A program made the position numbers and the translations under genes. The notes below the pieces were generated by a model. That model worked only from the letters and a program-made list of their open reading frames with translations, was not told the origin of the DNA and ran no database searches. From contig NZ_CADIJR010000006.1 in the NCBI RefSeq assembly GCF_902859645.1, positions 62,001-126,000 on the forward strand: a stretch of 64,000 bases of DNA, written 5' to 3'. Every line of letters starts with the position of its first letter. The first letter of the stretch is position 1. The DNA comes from Achromobacter insuavis. GTDB lineage: Bacteria; Pseudomonadota; Gammaproteobacteria; Burkholderiales; Burkholderiaceae_B. Below, one piece after another: positions 48,148 through 57,844 of the stretch.

Positions 48148-49308
48148 TCAGAAGGAGCGCGGCAGGCCCAGGATGTGTTCGGCGACGTAGGAGAGGATCA
48201 GGTTGGTCGAGATCGGCGCGACCTGATAGAGGCGGGTCTCGCGGAACTTGCGCTCGACGTCGTATTCGGTGGCGAAGCCGAAGCCGCCGTGGAACTGCAG
48301 GCAGGCGTTGGCGGCCTCCCAGGAGGCGTCGGCGGCCAGCAGCTTGGCCATGTTGGCCTGGGCGCCGCAGGGCTCGTGGGCGTCGAACAGGCGGCAGGCC
48401 TCGTAGCGCATCAGGCTGGCGGCCTCGACGTTGATGTGGGCGCGGGCGATGGGGAACTGCACGCCCTGGTTCTGGCCGATGGGGCGGCCGAACACCATGC
48501 GTTCCTTGGCGTAGGCGGTGACCTTGTCGACGAACCAGTAGCCGTCGCCGATGCATTCGGCGGCGATCAGGGTGCGCTCGGCGTTCAGGCCGTCCAGGAT
48601 GTACTTGAAACCCTTGCCTTCCTCGCCGATCAGGTTGTCGGCCGGGATCTCCAGGTTGTCGAAGAACAGCTCGTTGGTCTCGTGGTTGACCATGTTGGGG
48701 ATCGGCCGGATCGACATGCCGTGCTTGACCGCCTCGTGCAGGTCCACCAGGAAGATCGACATGCCCTCGGACTTGCGCGTGACCTGGTCCAGCGGCGTGG
48801 TGCGCGCCAGCAGGATCATCAGGTCGGAGTGCTGCACCCGCGAGATCCAGACCTTCTGGCCATTGATGACGTAGCGGTCGCCGCGGCGCACGGCGGTGGT
48901 CTTGATCTTGGTGGTGTCGGTGCCGGTGGTGGGTTCGGTCACGCCCATCGACTGCAGGCGCAGCTCGCCGGCGGCGATGCGCGGCAGGTATTCGCGCTTC
49001 TGCGCCTCGGAGCCGTGCCGCAGCAGGGTGCCCATGTTGTACATCTGGCCATGGCAGGCGCCGGAATTGCCGCCGCTGCGGTTGATTTCCTCCATGATGA
49101 CCGAGGCCTCGGTCAGGCCCAGGCCGGAGCCGCCGTATTCCTGCGGGATCAGCGCGGCCAGCCAGCCGGCTTCGGTGAGGGCGCGCACGAAGGCGTCGGG
49201 GTAGCCGCGTTCTTCATCCACCTTGCGGAAGTACTCGGCGGGAAATTGCGCGCACAGATCGCGCACGGCTTCGCGGATGTCCTGGTAGGCGTGGGAGGCT
49301 TGATGCAT
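48148..49308 (-). CDS. Acyl-CoA dehydrogenase family protein
   Basis: 386 residues from ATG at 49308. N-terminal helical domain, middle beta domain with the FAD/substrate signature MGVTEPTTGTDTTKIKTTAVRRGD, and a C-terminal helical domain with RMVFGRPIGQNQGVQFPIA and QFHGGFGFATEYDVERKFRETRLYQ. It should oxidise an acyl-CoA with FAD. The usual C-terminal YEGT catalytic-Glu segment reads LYQVAPISTN here, so the base may be elsewhere, as in the isovaleryl-CoA group, or the reaction may be atypical. It is operonic with the MmgE/PrpD gene. Confidence 0.92.
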   Translation of the reverse strand: MHQASHAYQDIREAVRDLCAQFPAEYFRKVDEERGYPDAFVRALTEAGWLAALIPQEYGGSGLGLTEASVIMEEINRSGGNSGACHGQMYNMGTLLRHGSEAQKREYLPRIAAGELRLQSMGVTEPTTGTDTTKIKTTAVRRGDRYVINGQKVWISRVQHSDLMILLARTTPLDQVTRKSEGMSIFLVDLHEAVKHGMSIRPIPNMVNHETNELFFDNLEIPADNLIGEEGKGFKYILDGLNAERTLIAAECIGDGYWFVDKVTAYAKERMVFGRPIGQNQGVQFPIARAHINVEAASLMRYEACRLFDAHEPCGAQANMAKLLAADASWEAANACLQFHGGFGFATEYDVERKFRETRLYQVAPISTNLILSYVAEHILGLPRSF

Positions 49309-49535
49309 GGGGTGGGCTGCAATATGGGTGTCGTAAAGGGGTTCGGTACAGGATCGAATGTGCCGCAACGGGCCGCCCCTGCCAATTCACAATTCATTAA
49401 TACCGGGTTCCTGTTCGCAAAAGCGCACTTATGTGACGGCCGTTCGTCATGCGAGGGGGCGGGTTGTGTCAAGAAATTGCCAAACTGCATCCCCATAATC
49501 GCGCCGATACGCCTTTGTGGCGATGCAACAGACGG

Positions 49536-51257
49536 ATGGATATGCGGAAAAATCTCAGGGTGACCACGGCGGTTTCGGCCATTCTCGCGGTGTTTGTGGC
49601 GCTGTTCGCGCTGGCGGCGGCGGCCGGGATCTTCGTGCTGCGCGAGAATCGCGCCGACATCGAGGCGCTGGGCCGGGGCAGCATCGAGCGCGCCAGCGAC
49701 CTGTCGGACATGACCAGCAGCCTGTTCCAGGCGCGCGCCGCGCTGACGGACGCCAAGACCGCCATGGAAGGCGGCCTGGAGGAGGCCCGCGACCAGTCGC
49801 TCAACCACGCCGACGCGCTGCTCAAGCAGGCCGCGGCCAGCCTGGCGCGGTTGCGCGCCAACGCCGACACCAGCGCCCAGGGCGCGCCGCTGTTCGACCA
49901 GGCGCTGGCGGCCTATGCCGCCTTCGCCGACCAGACGCTGGCGCCGATGTTCAAGGCCATCAAGGGCTGGAACGGCATCGAGGTCAACCGGTTGGTGGAC
50001 AAGGTGCTGCCGGTGTCCGGCTCGGCCTACGTCAAGCAGGCCGACGCCTACCAGGCCTACGCCCGCCAGCAGGGCCAGGCCGCGGTGGCCGACGCCAGCC
50101 AGACCATGCAGCGCGTGACGGTGGTGGCCGCGGCGGTGCTGGGCTTCGTGCTGGTGCTGGCGGTGCTGATCCGGCTGGCCTTCCGCCGCCGCATCCTGCG
50201 GCCGCTGAACGAGGCTGGCGCGCACTTCGACCGCATCGCCGACGGCGACCTGACCGGCAACATCGCGGTCCACGGCAACAACGAGATCGGCGTGCTGTAT
50301 TCGGCCATGCGCCGCATGCAGACCGGCCTGTCGGCGGCGGTGGCGTCGGTGCGCCATGGGGTCGAGGAGATCCACACCGGCTCGGGCGAAATCGCCGCCG
50401 GCGGCGCCGACATGTCGGACCGCACGGCGCGCCAGGCCGGTTCGCTGCAGGAGGCCGCGGCCAACATGACCCAGCTGGCCCACACGGTGCAGATGACCGC
50501 CGGCAATGCCGACCTGGCCAGCCGCCAGGCGCTCAGCGCCACTCAGCTGGCCCAGCGCGGCGGCCAGGCGGTGCAGGAAGTCGTGACCAGCATGCAGGGC
50601 ATCGCCGACAGCGCGCGCCGCATCGGCGAGATCGTCGGGGTGGTGGACAGCATCGCCTTCCAGACCAACATCCTGGCGCTGAACGCGGCGGTCGAGGCGG
50701 CCCGCGCCGGCGAGCAGGGCAAGGGCTTCGCGGTGGTGGCGGGCGAAGTGCGTTCGCTGGCCCAGCGCAGCGCCCAGGCGGCCAAGGAAATCAAGGGCTT
50801 GATCGAGGATTCGACCTCGCGCGTCGAGGTCGGCGTGCGCCAGGTCAACCTGGCCGGCGACACCATGCGCGACATGCTGACCTCGGTCGACCGCGTGACC
50901 CAGATCGTGGCCGAAATCTCCAGCGCCACGGCCGAGCAGGCCGCCGGCATCGCCTCGGTCAATGACGCCGTGGCCGATATCGAACGCTCGACCCAGGAGA
51001 ACGCGGCAATGGTCGAACAGACCGCCGCCGCGGCCGCCGCGCTGGAACAGCAGGCCCAGGGCCTGCAGCGCGCGGTGTCGGTCTTCCAGATCGCCCAGGC
51101 GGCGCAGGCGGCCGCCGGGCAGGCGTCAGGGCACGAGCTGCGGCAGGGCGCCGCCGCTGTAGCGCTCGGTCACCAGCGACAGGTTCCCATGCTTGACCTT
51201 GTGCTTGACATGGGCAGCGGCCGACGCGATGTCCTCCGGGCGGATGCGCTCGCATAA
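49536..51257 (+). CDS. Methyl-accepting chemotaxis protein
   Basis: 573 residues from ATG at 49536 (49542 is an alternative). Membrane helix about 14-36, periplasmic four-helix-bundle sensor to about 190, second helix ([19 protein letters not shown]), HAMP domain ([27 protein letters not shown]), then a coiled cytoplasmic rod with the invariant tip [42 protein letters not shown] near 372-410. No CheR-tethering NWETF-like pentapeptide. The receptor core ends near AVSVFQIAQ; the last about 43 residues are read antisense to the convergent EAL/GGDEF gene and look non-homologous, so the original stop may be lost. Confidence 0.92.
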   Translation: MDMRKNLRVTTAVSAILAVFVALFALAAAAGIFVLRENRADIEALGRGSIERASDLSDMTSSLFQARAALTDAKTAMEGGLEEARDQSLNHADALLKQAAASLARLRANADTSAQGAPLFDQALAAYAAFADQTLAPMFKAIKGWNGIEVNRLVDKVLPVSGSAYVKQADAYQAYARQQGQAAVADASQTMQRVTVVAAAVLGFVLVLAVLIRLAFRRRILRPLNEAGAHFDRIADGDLTGNIAVHGNNEIGVLYSAMRRMQTGLSAAVASVRHGVEEIHTGSGEIAAGGADMSDRTARQAGSLQEAAANMTQLAHTVQMTAGNADLASRQALSATQLAQRGGQAVQEVVTSMQGIADSARRIGEIVGVVDSIAFQTNILALNAAVEAARAGEQGKGFAVVAGEVRSLAQRSAQAAKEIKGLIEDSTSRVEVGVRQVNLAGDTMRDMLTSVDRVTQIVAEISSATAEQAAGIASVNDAVADIERSTQENAAMVEQTAAAAAALEQQAQGLQRAVSVFQIAQAAQAAAGQASGHELRQGAAAVALGHQRQVPMLDLVLDMGSGRRDVLRADALA

Positions 51258-52982
51258 GGACGGGGTGACGGTGAGCGCGCCCACGCCCAGCGTCACGAAC
51301 GGAAAGAAGCGCGGCACGCCGTAGCGGTCCTCGGCCTCGATGCCGCCGTTGCGGCGGCCTTCGTCGTCGTACAGGTCGATGGCGCGCTCGTTGAACTCGG
51401 CGATGACGCGCTGGATGCGCTCGTTCCAGTCGGGGCTGCGCAGCAGCACCACGAAGTCGTCGCCGCCGACGTGGCCGACGAAATCGCGCAACGGATCACA
51501 GTGGCGCTTGATGACGTCGGCGGTCAGCATGATCATGTCGTCGCCGCGCCAGTAGCCGTAGACGTCGTTGAACGGCTTGAAGTTGTTCAGGTCGCCATAG
51601 CAGATGGTGAAATCGGCGGCGTCCTCCAGCAGCGTGGCGATGTGCCGGCTGATGGGAATGTTGCCCGGCAATGACGTCAGCGGATTGGCGTAGCGCGCGG
51701 CCTCGATGCGCATCTCGGTCACCGAGCGCACCAGCGTTTCGCCGGTGGCCAGGCCGTCGTAGCGGCCGTCGCGGGTGATGATGAGGCCGTCCATCAGGTA
51801 GCGCTGGTCTTCCGAGATCAGCACGTGGCTCAACTGGTCGATCGACACGTCCAGGTCGACCAGCACCGGCTCGCCGTTCATGAAGGTCGAGCAGGCGTCG
51901 CGGCCGAACAGTTCGCGGGTGTAGCGCTGCGCGTAGTGTTCCGAGAAGTCGCGGCGGTTGATGATGCCCACCGGTCGGTTGTCGCCATCGACCACGGCCA
52001 CCGCGTGCAGGCTCTTGTGCTCGATGAAGAGGCGGTGCACGTCGTCGTTGGTGTGCTTGTTCAGCAGCGCCGCCGGGGCCTCGACCCGCAGGCTGGCGGC
52101 GGTGCCGCCGGCCGAGCGCTGCGACAGCGGGGCGGGCGCGCGCACCCGCAGCGAATCGCGCAGCGGCGGGGTCAGCTCGGTCAGCAGGGACTCGTCAGGA
52201 CGGCCCAGCAGCCAGCCCTGGGCGTAGCGGATCTCCAGGTCGCGCACCACCGCCAGGTCCTCGGCGGTCTCGATGCCCTCGGCCACGATGGCGGTGCCCA
52301 GGTACTGCGCCACCTTGAGGATGGCGCGCACCATGTTCTGCTTGCGGTCATCGTGGCCGATGCCATTGAAGAAGTAGCGGTCGATCTTGACCAGGTCGGG
52401 CTGCATTTCGGCCCACAGCTGCAGGTTCGAATTGCCGACGCCGTAGTCGTCCAGCGCGATGCGCATGCCGTATTCGCGCAGGCAGGCGAAGGCGCTGCCC
52501 AGCGTCGACATGTGTTCGGACAGCGGGTCCTGCTCGGTCAGCTCGACGATGATGTTGGACGGCGCCAGCGTGCAATCCTTGAGCAGCCGCAGCGGCATTT
52601 CGTCGCCCCACAGCGTCCAGTAGTGGATCAGGGCCGAGCCGGACAGGTTCAGGAACAGCTTGCCGGCGGCCGGGTTCTGGTCGAAGCCCTGGGCGCCGGC
52701 GCGGAAGCTGGCCAGCTCCAGTTGCGGATGCAGGCCCTGGCGGCGGGCTTCGGCGAACAGGGCGTCGGGAAAGTGCAGGGTGGTGTCGACCGGGCCGCGG
52801 ATCAGGCTTTCGTGGCCATAGATGCGGCTATGCGACAGGTCGATCACCGGCTGGAAGCGGGGGCGCAGCAGCCGTTCGCGCAGGATGCCCGCCAGGCTGA
52901 CGGGAGTTGGCGCAGCGGCGCCGGACGAAAGGGTGGGCGCGCTGGCCGCAACCGGCCGTGGCAAAGCGTGAAGTGGGTTCAT
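51126..52982 (-). CDS. EAL-CBS-GGDEF cyclic-di-GMP signalling protein
   Basis: 618 residues, soluble. The EAL domain comes first (about 35-285): E58-S59-L60 in GHESLIRGP, then [37 protein letters not shown] and QGWLLGRP, so the metal- and substrate-binding residues needed for phosphodiesterase action are kept. A pair of CBS domains follows (about 295-410), then a GGDEF domain with GGDDF near 505, in which the fourth residue is Asp instead of Glu, so cyclase activity is doubtful. CBS domains may bind adenine nucleotides. It overlaps the chemoreceptor gene tail to tail by 132 bases. Confidence 0.92.
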   Translation of the reverse strand: MNPLHALPRPVAASAPTLSSGAAAPTPVSLAGILRERLLRPRFQPVIDLSHSRIYGHESLIRGPVDTTLHFPDALFAEARRQGLHPQLELASFRAGAQGFDQNPAAGKLFLNLSGSALIHYWTLWGDEMPLRLLKDCTLAPSNIIVELTEQDPLSEHMSTLGSAFACLREYGMRIALDDYGVGNSNLQLWAEMQPDLVKIDRYFFNGIGHDDRKQNMVRAILKVAQYLGTAIVAEGIETAEDLAVVRDLEIRYAQGWLLGRPDESLLTELTPPLRDSLRVRAPAPLSQRSAGGTAASLRVEAPAALLNKHTNDDVHRLFIEHKSLHAVAVVDGDNRPVGIINRRDFSEHYAQRYTRELFGRDACSTFMNGEPVLVDLDVSIDQLSHVLISEDQRYLMDGLIITRDGRYDGLATGETLVRSVTEMRIEAARYANPLTSLPGNIPISRHIATLLEDAADFTICYGDLNNFKPFNDVYGYWRGDDMIMLTADVIKRHCDPLRDFVGHVGGDDFVVLLRSPDWNERIQRVIAEFNERAIDLYDDEGRRNGGIEAEDRYGVPRFFPFVTLGVGALTVTPSLCERIRPEDIASAAAHVKHKVKHGNLSLVTERYSGGALPQLVP

Positions 52983-53108
52983 CGCCGGGGCGTTCAGATA
53001 CGATCAGTGACAAGATTGTCCATATTGACGACGAAATATGTCTGTGTTGTTGCGCTGACACGTAACTTGCAGGGCGGGTTTACGACCACGCCCTATACAA
53101 TTTACCCC

Positions 53109-53732
53109 ATGACTTCCCCCAAGATTCCCGAATCCCTGCGCCGCGTCGTGCTGGCGTCCAACAATCCCGGCAAGCTGCGTGAGTTCTCCGCCTTGTTCGC
53201 CCCGCTCGGCATCGAGCTGGTGCCCCAGGGCGACCTGGGCGTGCCCGAGGCCGAGGAGCCGCACGTCACGTTCGTCGAGAACGCGCTGACCAAGGCGCGC
53301 CATGCCAGCCGCCTGACCGGACTGCCGGCGCTGGCCGACGATTCCGGCCTGTGCGTGGCCGCGCTGGACGGCGCGCCGGGCGTGTACTCGGCGCGCTACG
53401 CCAAGATGCACGGCGGCGAGAAATCCGACCAGGCCAACAACGCGCTGCTGGTCGGCAAGCTGGCGTCGGTCGCCGACCGCAGCGCCTGCTATGTGGCGGT
53501 GCTGGCGCTGGTGCGCGGCGAAAACGACCCGCGGCCGCTGATCGGCGAAGGCGTGTGGCAGGGCGAGATCATCGACCAGCCGGAAGGCGAGAACGGCTTC
53601 GGCTACGATCCGCACTTCTACCTGCCCGACCAGGGGCTGACGGCCGCCGCGCTCGATCCCGAGGAAAAGAACCGCATCAGCCATCGCGCCCGCGCCCTGC
53701 GCGAACTGCTGAGCAAGCTGAACCAGGCTTGA
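53109..53732 (+). CDS. rdgB: XTP/dITP diphosphatase RdgB (non-canonical purine NTP pyrophosphatase)
   Basis: 207 residues from ATG at 53109. Motifs of the HAM1/RdgB family: VVLASNNPGKLREFSALF, ENALTKARHASRLTGLPALADDSGLCV (catalytic Asp in DDSG), GVYSARYAK, GENGFGYDPHFYLP and NRISHRARAL. It removes dITP/XTP so they are not built into DNA. No ribosome site is visible; a TATACAAT element begins 15 bases upstream of the ATG, which would place transcription start at or next to the ATG, so the message may be leaderless. hemW follows after 38 bases. Confidence 0.94.
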   Translation: MTSPKIPESLRRVVLASNNPGKLREFSALFAPLGIELVPQGDLGVPEAEEPHVTFVENALTKARHASRLTGLPALADDSGLCVAALDGAPGVYSARYAKMHGGEKSDQANNALLVGKLASVADRSACYVAVLALVRGENDPRPLIGEGVWQGEIIDQPEGENGFGYDPHFYLPDQGLTAAALDPEEKNRISHRARALRELLSKLNQA

Positions 53733-53770
53733 CCCCGGGGCGTCGCCCGCGCCGCCTCCAGGAATACCGA

Positions 53771-54994
53771 ATGTCCATCACCATCCCCATCCGCTCCGAA
53801 CTGGGCGCGGCCCGCTCGCGCCTGGTCACCCCGGCCGGCGCCACCCTGACCAGCCTGCCGCCGCTGTCGGTCTACGTGCACGTGCCCTGGTGCGTGCGCA
53901 AGTGTCCGTACTGCGACTTCAATTCGCACGCCGCGCCCGGCGGCGAGATCCCCGAACGCGCCTACCTGGATGCGCTGCGCAGCGACCTGGAACAGGCGCT
54001 GCCGTCGATCTGGGGCCGTCAGGTGGTCTCGGTGTTCATCGGCGGCGGCACGCCCAGCCTGCTGTCGGCCGCCGGCCTGGACGAGTTGCTGGCCATGCTG
54101 CGCGCCTGTCTGAACGTGTGGCCCGACGCGGAAATCACCATGGAGGCCAACCCCGGCACCGCCGAGGCCGACCGTTTCCGCGACTACGCCGCCAGCGGCG
54201 TGACCCGTTTCTCGCTCGGCATCCAGAGCTTCGACGACGCCCAGCTGAAGAAGCTGGGCCGCATCCATGATTCGGCGCAGGCCCGCGCCGCCATCGAGAT
54301 AGCCCAGCGCGCCGCGCCGCGCGTCAACCTGGACATGATGTTCGCGCTGCCGGGCCAGACCCTGGAGGCCTGCGTGGACGACCTGCGCCAGGCCATCGGC
54401 TTCGGCACCGAGCACCTGTCGCTCTATCACCTGACGATGGAGCCCAACACGGTCTTCGCCAAGTTCCCGCCGGAGGACCTGCCGGACGACGACACCAGCG
54501 CGGCCATGCAGGACGCGGTCGAGGCCGAACTGGCCGCGGCCGGCCTGGCGCGCTACGAGGTGTCGGCCTATGCCAGGCCGGGGGCCCGCAGCCGCCACAA
54601 TCTGAATTACTGGGAGTTCGGCGACTACCTGGGTCTGGGGCCGGGCGCCCACGGCAAGCTGTCGTTCCACGACCGCATCGTGCGCGAGGCCCGCCTGCGC
54701 AGCCCGGAATCGTGGATGCGGGCCGCCGCCGCCCGCGATGGCAGCCACCTGGCCGAAAACCGCCAGGTCGGCCCCGACGAACTGCCGTTCGAGTTCATGC
54801 TGAACGCCTTGCGGCTGAAGGATGGCGTCGCCGCCACCCTGTTCAACGAGCGCACCGGCCTGTCACTGGCCGCCATCGCGCACCAATTGGAGGCAGCGTC
54901 CGCCAAGGGCCTGCTGGACGCCGATCCCACCCGCCTGCGGGCCACGCCCCTGGGCTGGCGCTTCCTGAACGACCTGCAGGAAATGTTCCTGTAG
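53771..54994 (+). CDS. hemW: Radical SAM heme chaperone HemW
   Basis: 407 residues from ATG at 53771 after AGGA. The radical-SAM cluster site is C41-x3-C45-x2-C48 (WCVRKCPYCDFNSH), as in HemW. Further marks: SVFIGGGTPSLLS, EITMEANPGT, RFSLGIQSFDDAQLKKLGRIHD and the C-terminal LNYWEFGDYLGLGPGAHGK. The fourth cysteine found in HemN (CxxxCxxCxC) is replaced by Phe49-Phe50-type residues, which separates it from coproporphyrinogen dehydrogenase. It follows rdgB, as in most proteobacteria. Confidence 0.94.
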   Translation: MSITIPIRSELGAARSRLVTPAGATLTSLPPLSVYVHVPWCVRKCPYCDFNSHAAPGGEIPERAYLDALRSDLEQALPSIWGRQVVSVFIGGGTPSLLSAAGLDELLAMLRACLNVWPDAEITMEANPGTAEADRFRDYAASGVTRFSLGIQSFDDAQLKKLGRIHDSAQARAAIEIAQRAAPRVNLDMMFALPGQTLEACVDDLRQAIGFGTEHLSLYHLTMEPNTVFAKFPPEDLPDDDTSAAMQDAVEAELAAAGLARYEVSAYARPGARSRHNLNYWEFGDYLGLGPGAHGKLSFHDRIVREARLRSPESWMRAAAARDGSHLAENRQVGPDELPFEFMLNALRLKDGVAATLFNERTGLSLAAIAHQLEAASAKGLLDADPTRLRATPLGWRFLNDLQEMFL

Positions 54995-55001
54995 CAATCA
55001 G

Positions 55002-55050
55002 GCACCAAGATGGGGCAATCATGCCCCATTATTTGCACCAAGTTGGTGCT
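55002..55050 (+). promoter_or_regulatory. NtrC-type enhancer sites upstream of glnA
   Basis: GCACCAAGTTGGTGC (55035-55049) is a perfect dyad that matches the NtrC consensus (TGCACCA-N-TGGTGCA) when one flanking base each side is added. A second, imperfect copy GCACCAAGATGGGGC lies at 55002-55016. Between them TGGGGCA-ATCA-TGCCCCA (55011-55028) is a perfect 7-base dyad that may also act as the hemW terminator. The sites lie 50-100 bases upstream of the sigma-54 promoter, the normal enhancer distance. Confidence 0.85.
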
Positions 55051-55102
55051 ACATTGCCCCATGACATGACAGGCCTCCCCGGGGAATCCCGGGGGTGAGA
55101 CC

Positions 55103-55117
55103 TGGCACGCTTATTGC
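55103..55117 (+). promoter_or_regulatory. Sigma-54 promoter of glnA
   Basis: TGGCAC-GCTTA-TTGC, an exact match to the -24/-12 consensus with the required 5-base spacing between the GG and GC elements. Transcription should start near 55128, leaving a leader of about 50 bases with a GGAG ribosome site before the ATG at 55179. With the NtrC sites upstream and glnL-glnG downstream, this is the standard nitrogen-regulated arrangement. Confidence 0.93.
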
Positions 55118-55178
55118 TTCCCTCTTTTATGCCAGTCGAGCGGCACAGCCCTCGACCCTTTTATCTAATGGAGATGAC

Positions 55179-56591
55179 ATGGCAAGCCCGAAAGACGTCC
55201 TGAAACAGATCGCCGACAACGAAGTCAAATTCGTGGATTTCCGCTTTACCGATACTGTTGGCCGTGAGCACCACGTGTCCGTGCCCACCAGCCAGATCGA
55301 CGAAGACAAGCTGGAAAGCGGCCAGGCTTTCGACGGTTCGTCGATCCCGGGTTGGAAGGGCATTGAAGCGTCCGACATGCTGCTCATCCCCGACTGCGCC
55401 ACCGGCAACCTGGACCCGTTCCGTGAAGAGCCGACCCTGATCCTGTCGTGCGACGTGGTCGAACCGTCGGACCTGAAGGGCTATGACCGCGATCCGCGTT
55501 CGCTGGCCAAGCGCGCCGAAGCCTACCTGAAGGCCTCGGGCCTGGGCGACACCGCCTACTTCGGTCCGGAACCCGAATTCTTCGTGTTCGACGGCGTGAC
55601 CTGGAACACCGACATGTCGGGCACCTTCGTCAAGATCAAGTCGGAAGAGGCCTCCTGGTCCACCGGCCTGGACTTCGACGGCGGCAACACCGGCCATCGT
55701 CCCGCGGTCAAGGGCGGCTACTTCCCGGTTCCCCCGGTCGATTCGTTCCAGGACATGCGCTCGGAAATGTGCCTGCTGATGGAACAGATGGGCGTGCCGG
55801 TCGAAGTGCACCACCATGAAGTCGCCGGCGCCGGCCAGCTGGAAATCGGCACCAAGTTCAGCACCCTGGTGCAACGCGCCGACTGGACCCAGATCGTCAA
55901 GTACATCGTGCACAACGTGGCCCATGCCTACGGCAAGACCGCCACCTTCATGCCCAAGCCCATCGTTGGCGACAACGGTTCCGGCATGCACGTGCACCAA
56001 TCCATCTGGAAGGATGGCCAGAACCTGTTCGCGGGCAACGGCTACGCCGGCCTGTCGGAATTCGCGCTGTACTACATCGGCGGCATCATCAAGCACGCCC
56101 GCGCCCTGAACGCCATCACCAACCCGGGCACCAACTCGTACAAGCGCCTGGTCCCGCACTACGAAGCCCCGGTCAAGCTGGCCTACTCGGCCCGCAACCG
56201 TTCGGCCTCGATCCGCATCCCGTACGTGGGCAACCCGAAGGGCCGCCGCGTCGAAGCGCGCTTCCCGGACCCCCTGGCCAACCCGTACCTGGCCTTCTCG
56301 GCCCTGATGATGGCCGGCCTGGACGGCGTGCAGAACAAGATTCACCCCGGCGATCCCGCCGACAAGAATCTGTACGACCTGCCGCCGGAAGAAGACGCGA
56401 AGATCCCGACCGTGTGCTCCTCGCTGGAGCAGGCGCTGGAAGCGCTGGACAACGACCGCGAGTTCCTGACCCGCGGCGGCGTGTTCAGCAACGACATGCT
56501 CAACGCCTACATCGACCTGAAGATGGCCGATGTGAACCGTCTGCGCATGACCACGCACCCGGTCGAATTCGACATGTACTACAGCCTCTGA
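55179..56591 (+). CDS. glnA: Glutamine synthetase type I GlnA
   Basis: 470 residues, the exact length usual for GSI-beta. Start [28 protein letters not shown] with D50-type loop, active-site [10 protein letters not shown] (ExE metal ligands), the ammonium/glutamate segment [30 protein letters not shown] and [10 protein letters not shown]. The adenylylation loop [11 protein letters not shown] carries the Tyr (near residue 398) modified by GlnE, so activity should be covalently regulated. It makes glutamine from glutamate, ammonia and ATP. The ATG at 55179 lies after GGAG. Confidence 0.97.
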   Translation: MASPKDVLKQIADNEVKFVDFRFTDTVGREHHVSVPTSQIDEDKLESGQAFDGSSIPGWKGIEASDMLLIPDCATGNLDPFREEPTLILSCDVVEPSDLKGYDRDPRSLAKRAEAYLKASGLGDTAYFGPEPEFFVFDGVTWNTDMSGTFVKIKSEEASWSTGLDFDGGNTGHRPAVKGGYFPVPPVDSFQDMRSEMCLLMEQMGVPVEVHHHEVAGAGQLEIGTKFSTLVQRADWTQIVKYIVHNVAHAYGKTATFMPKPIVGDNGSGMHVHQSIWKDGQNLFAGNGYAGLSEFALYYIGGIIKHARALNAITNPGTNSYKRLVPHYEAPVKLAYSARNRSASIRIPYVGNPKGRRVEARFPDPLANPYLAFSALMMAGLDGVQNKIHPGDPADKNLYDLPPEEDAKIPTVCSSLEQALEALDNDREFLTRGGVFSNDMLNAYIDLKMADVNRLRMTTHPVEFDMYYSL

Positions 56592-56779
56592 TTTCAGAGG
56601 TTGTGGCTGGGGGAGCGCGATGATGTAGGCAGAAACCAGGGCCGACACCACGCGCACCGCCAGGTCGCCGACCCAAGACTTGCCCGTCCGGCCCCGTGCC
56701 GGCGGGCAGGGCGCCGCACTCAGGCGCCGCCGGGCCGGTGTTCCGATTTCCCCCTGTAGTCATTCGGGTACGTTGAAAA

Positions 56780-57844
56780 ATGAATGTAGAAGCTCTCGAT
56801 CTGCTTGCCACGTCCGTTTTCCTGGTCAACGCACGCGGGCATATCGAATACGCCAATGCGGCCGCCGAGGATCTGTTCGGCCGTTCCCGCAAGCAGCTGT
56901 GCGGCCACTCCGCCGCCACGTTGTTCGACAATCCGGAAAACATCCAATCGTCCATCGACCGCGCCGCGGCCGGCAGGTATGCCGACGTCCGGCAGCTGGC
57001 CTCATTGCGCCGCGCCGCCGAATCGGTGGAAGTGGCCGTGACCACGGTGGGCTTGAGCGGCCAGGCCTGGCCGGTCCTGATCGAGACCCGCGAGATCGAG
57101 CAGCGCGTGCTGGCCGACCGCAACCATCGCCTGGTCGACGAGATCGAGGCGCATCGCGAGCTGCTGCGCAACCTGGCGCATGAAGTCAAGAATCCCCTGG
57201 GCGGCTTGCGCGGCGCCGCGCAACTGCTGGAAGCCGAGCTGCCGAGCGCGGCGCTGGCCGAGTACACCCAGGTCATCATTTCCGAAGCCGACCGCCTGCA
57301 GGCGCTGGTGGACCGCCTGAGCGGCCCGCAACGTGTGCCGCTGAACGCGCGGCCGGTGAACATCCATGAGATCTGCGAGCGCGTCTGCGCCCTGATCCAG
57401 GCCGAATTCCGCAACGACGTCACGCTGGTGCGCGACTACGACGCGTCCATGCCCGACCTGAAGGGCGACGCCGCCCGCCTGATGCAGGCGGTGCTGAACG
57501 TGGCCCGCAACGCCGCGCAGGAACTGGTCGCGCGGCCGCAGGCGCCCGGGCTGGAGCCCGGCGTCGTCACGCTGCGCACCCGCGTCGCGCGGCAGGTCAT
57601 GCTGGCGCATCGCCAGCACCGCCTGGCGCTGGAGCTGTCCATCATCGACAACGGTCCCGGCGTGCCGGAGCACATCCGCGACCGCATTTTCCATCCCCTG
57701 GTCACCGCCCGCGCCGGCGGGACCGGCCTGGGCCTGAGCCTGGCCCAGGATTTCGTGCAGCAGCACGGAGGCATCATCGAATTTGAATCCCGACCCGGGC
57801 GCACCGAGTTCCGCCTGGTCCTACCGATGGAGCCCGCACTCTGA
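56780..57844 (+). CDS. glnL: Nitrogen regulation sensor kinase NtrB (GlnL)
   Basis: 354 residues, no membrane segment, as expected for NtrB. An N-terminal PAS domain (about 8-65, VFLVNARGHIEYANAAAEDLFGRS) precedes the HisKA box with H134 in NLAHEVKNPLGG, then N box (NVARNAAQEL), G1 box (IIDNGPGVPEHI) and GTGLGLSLAQDF. It phosphorylates or dephosphorylates GlnG under PII control. It is preceded by a 188-base gap after glnA containing a G+C dyad but no clear T-tailed terminator, and shares one base with the glnG start (TGATG). Confidence 0.95.
   Translation: MNVEALDLLATSVFLVNARGHIEYANAAAEDLFGRSRKQLCGHSAATLFDNPENIQSSIDRAAAGRYADVRQLASLRRAAESVEVAVTTVGLSGQAWPVLIETREIEQRVLADRNHRLVDEIEAHRELLRNLAHEVKNPLGGLRGAAQLLEAELPSAALAEYTQVIISEADRLQALVDRLSGPQRVPLNARPVNIHEICERVCALIQAEFRNDVTLVRDYDASMPDLKGDAARLMQAVLNVARNAAQELVARPQAPGLEPGVVTLRTRVARQVMLAHRQHRLALELSIIDNGPGVPEHIRDRIFHPLVTARAGGTGLGLSLAQDFVQQHGGIIEFESRPGRTEFRLVLPMEPAL

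Noticed and set aside
51126-51257. A genuine C-terminal domain on the chemoreceptor
   Set aside because: The tail is antisense to conserved codons of the EAL/GGDEF gene and resembles no receptor tail; treated as read-through.
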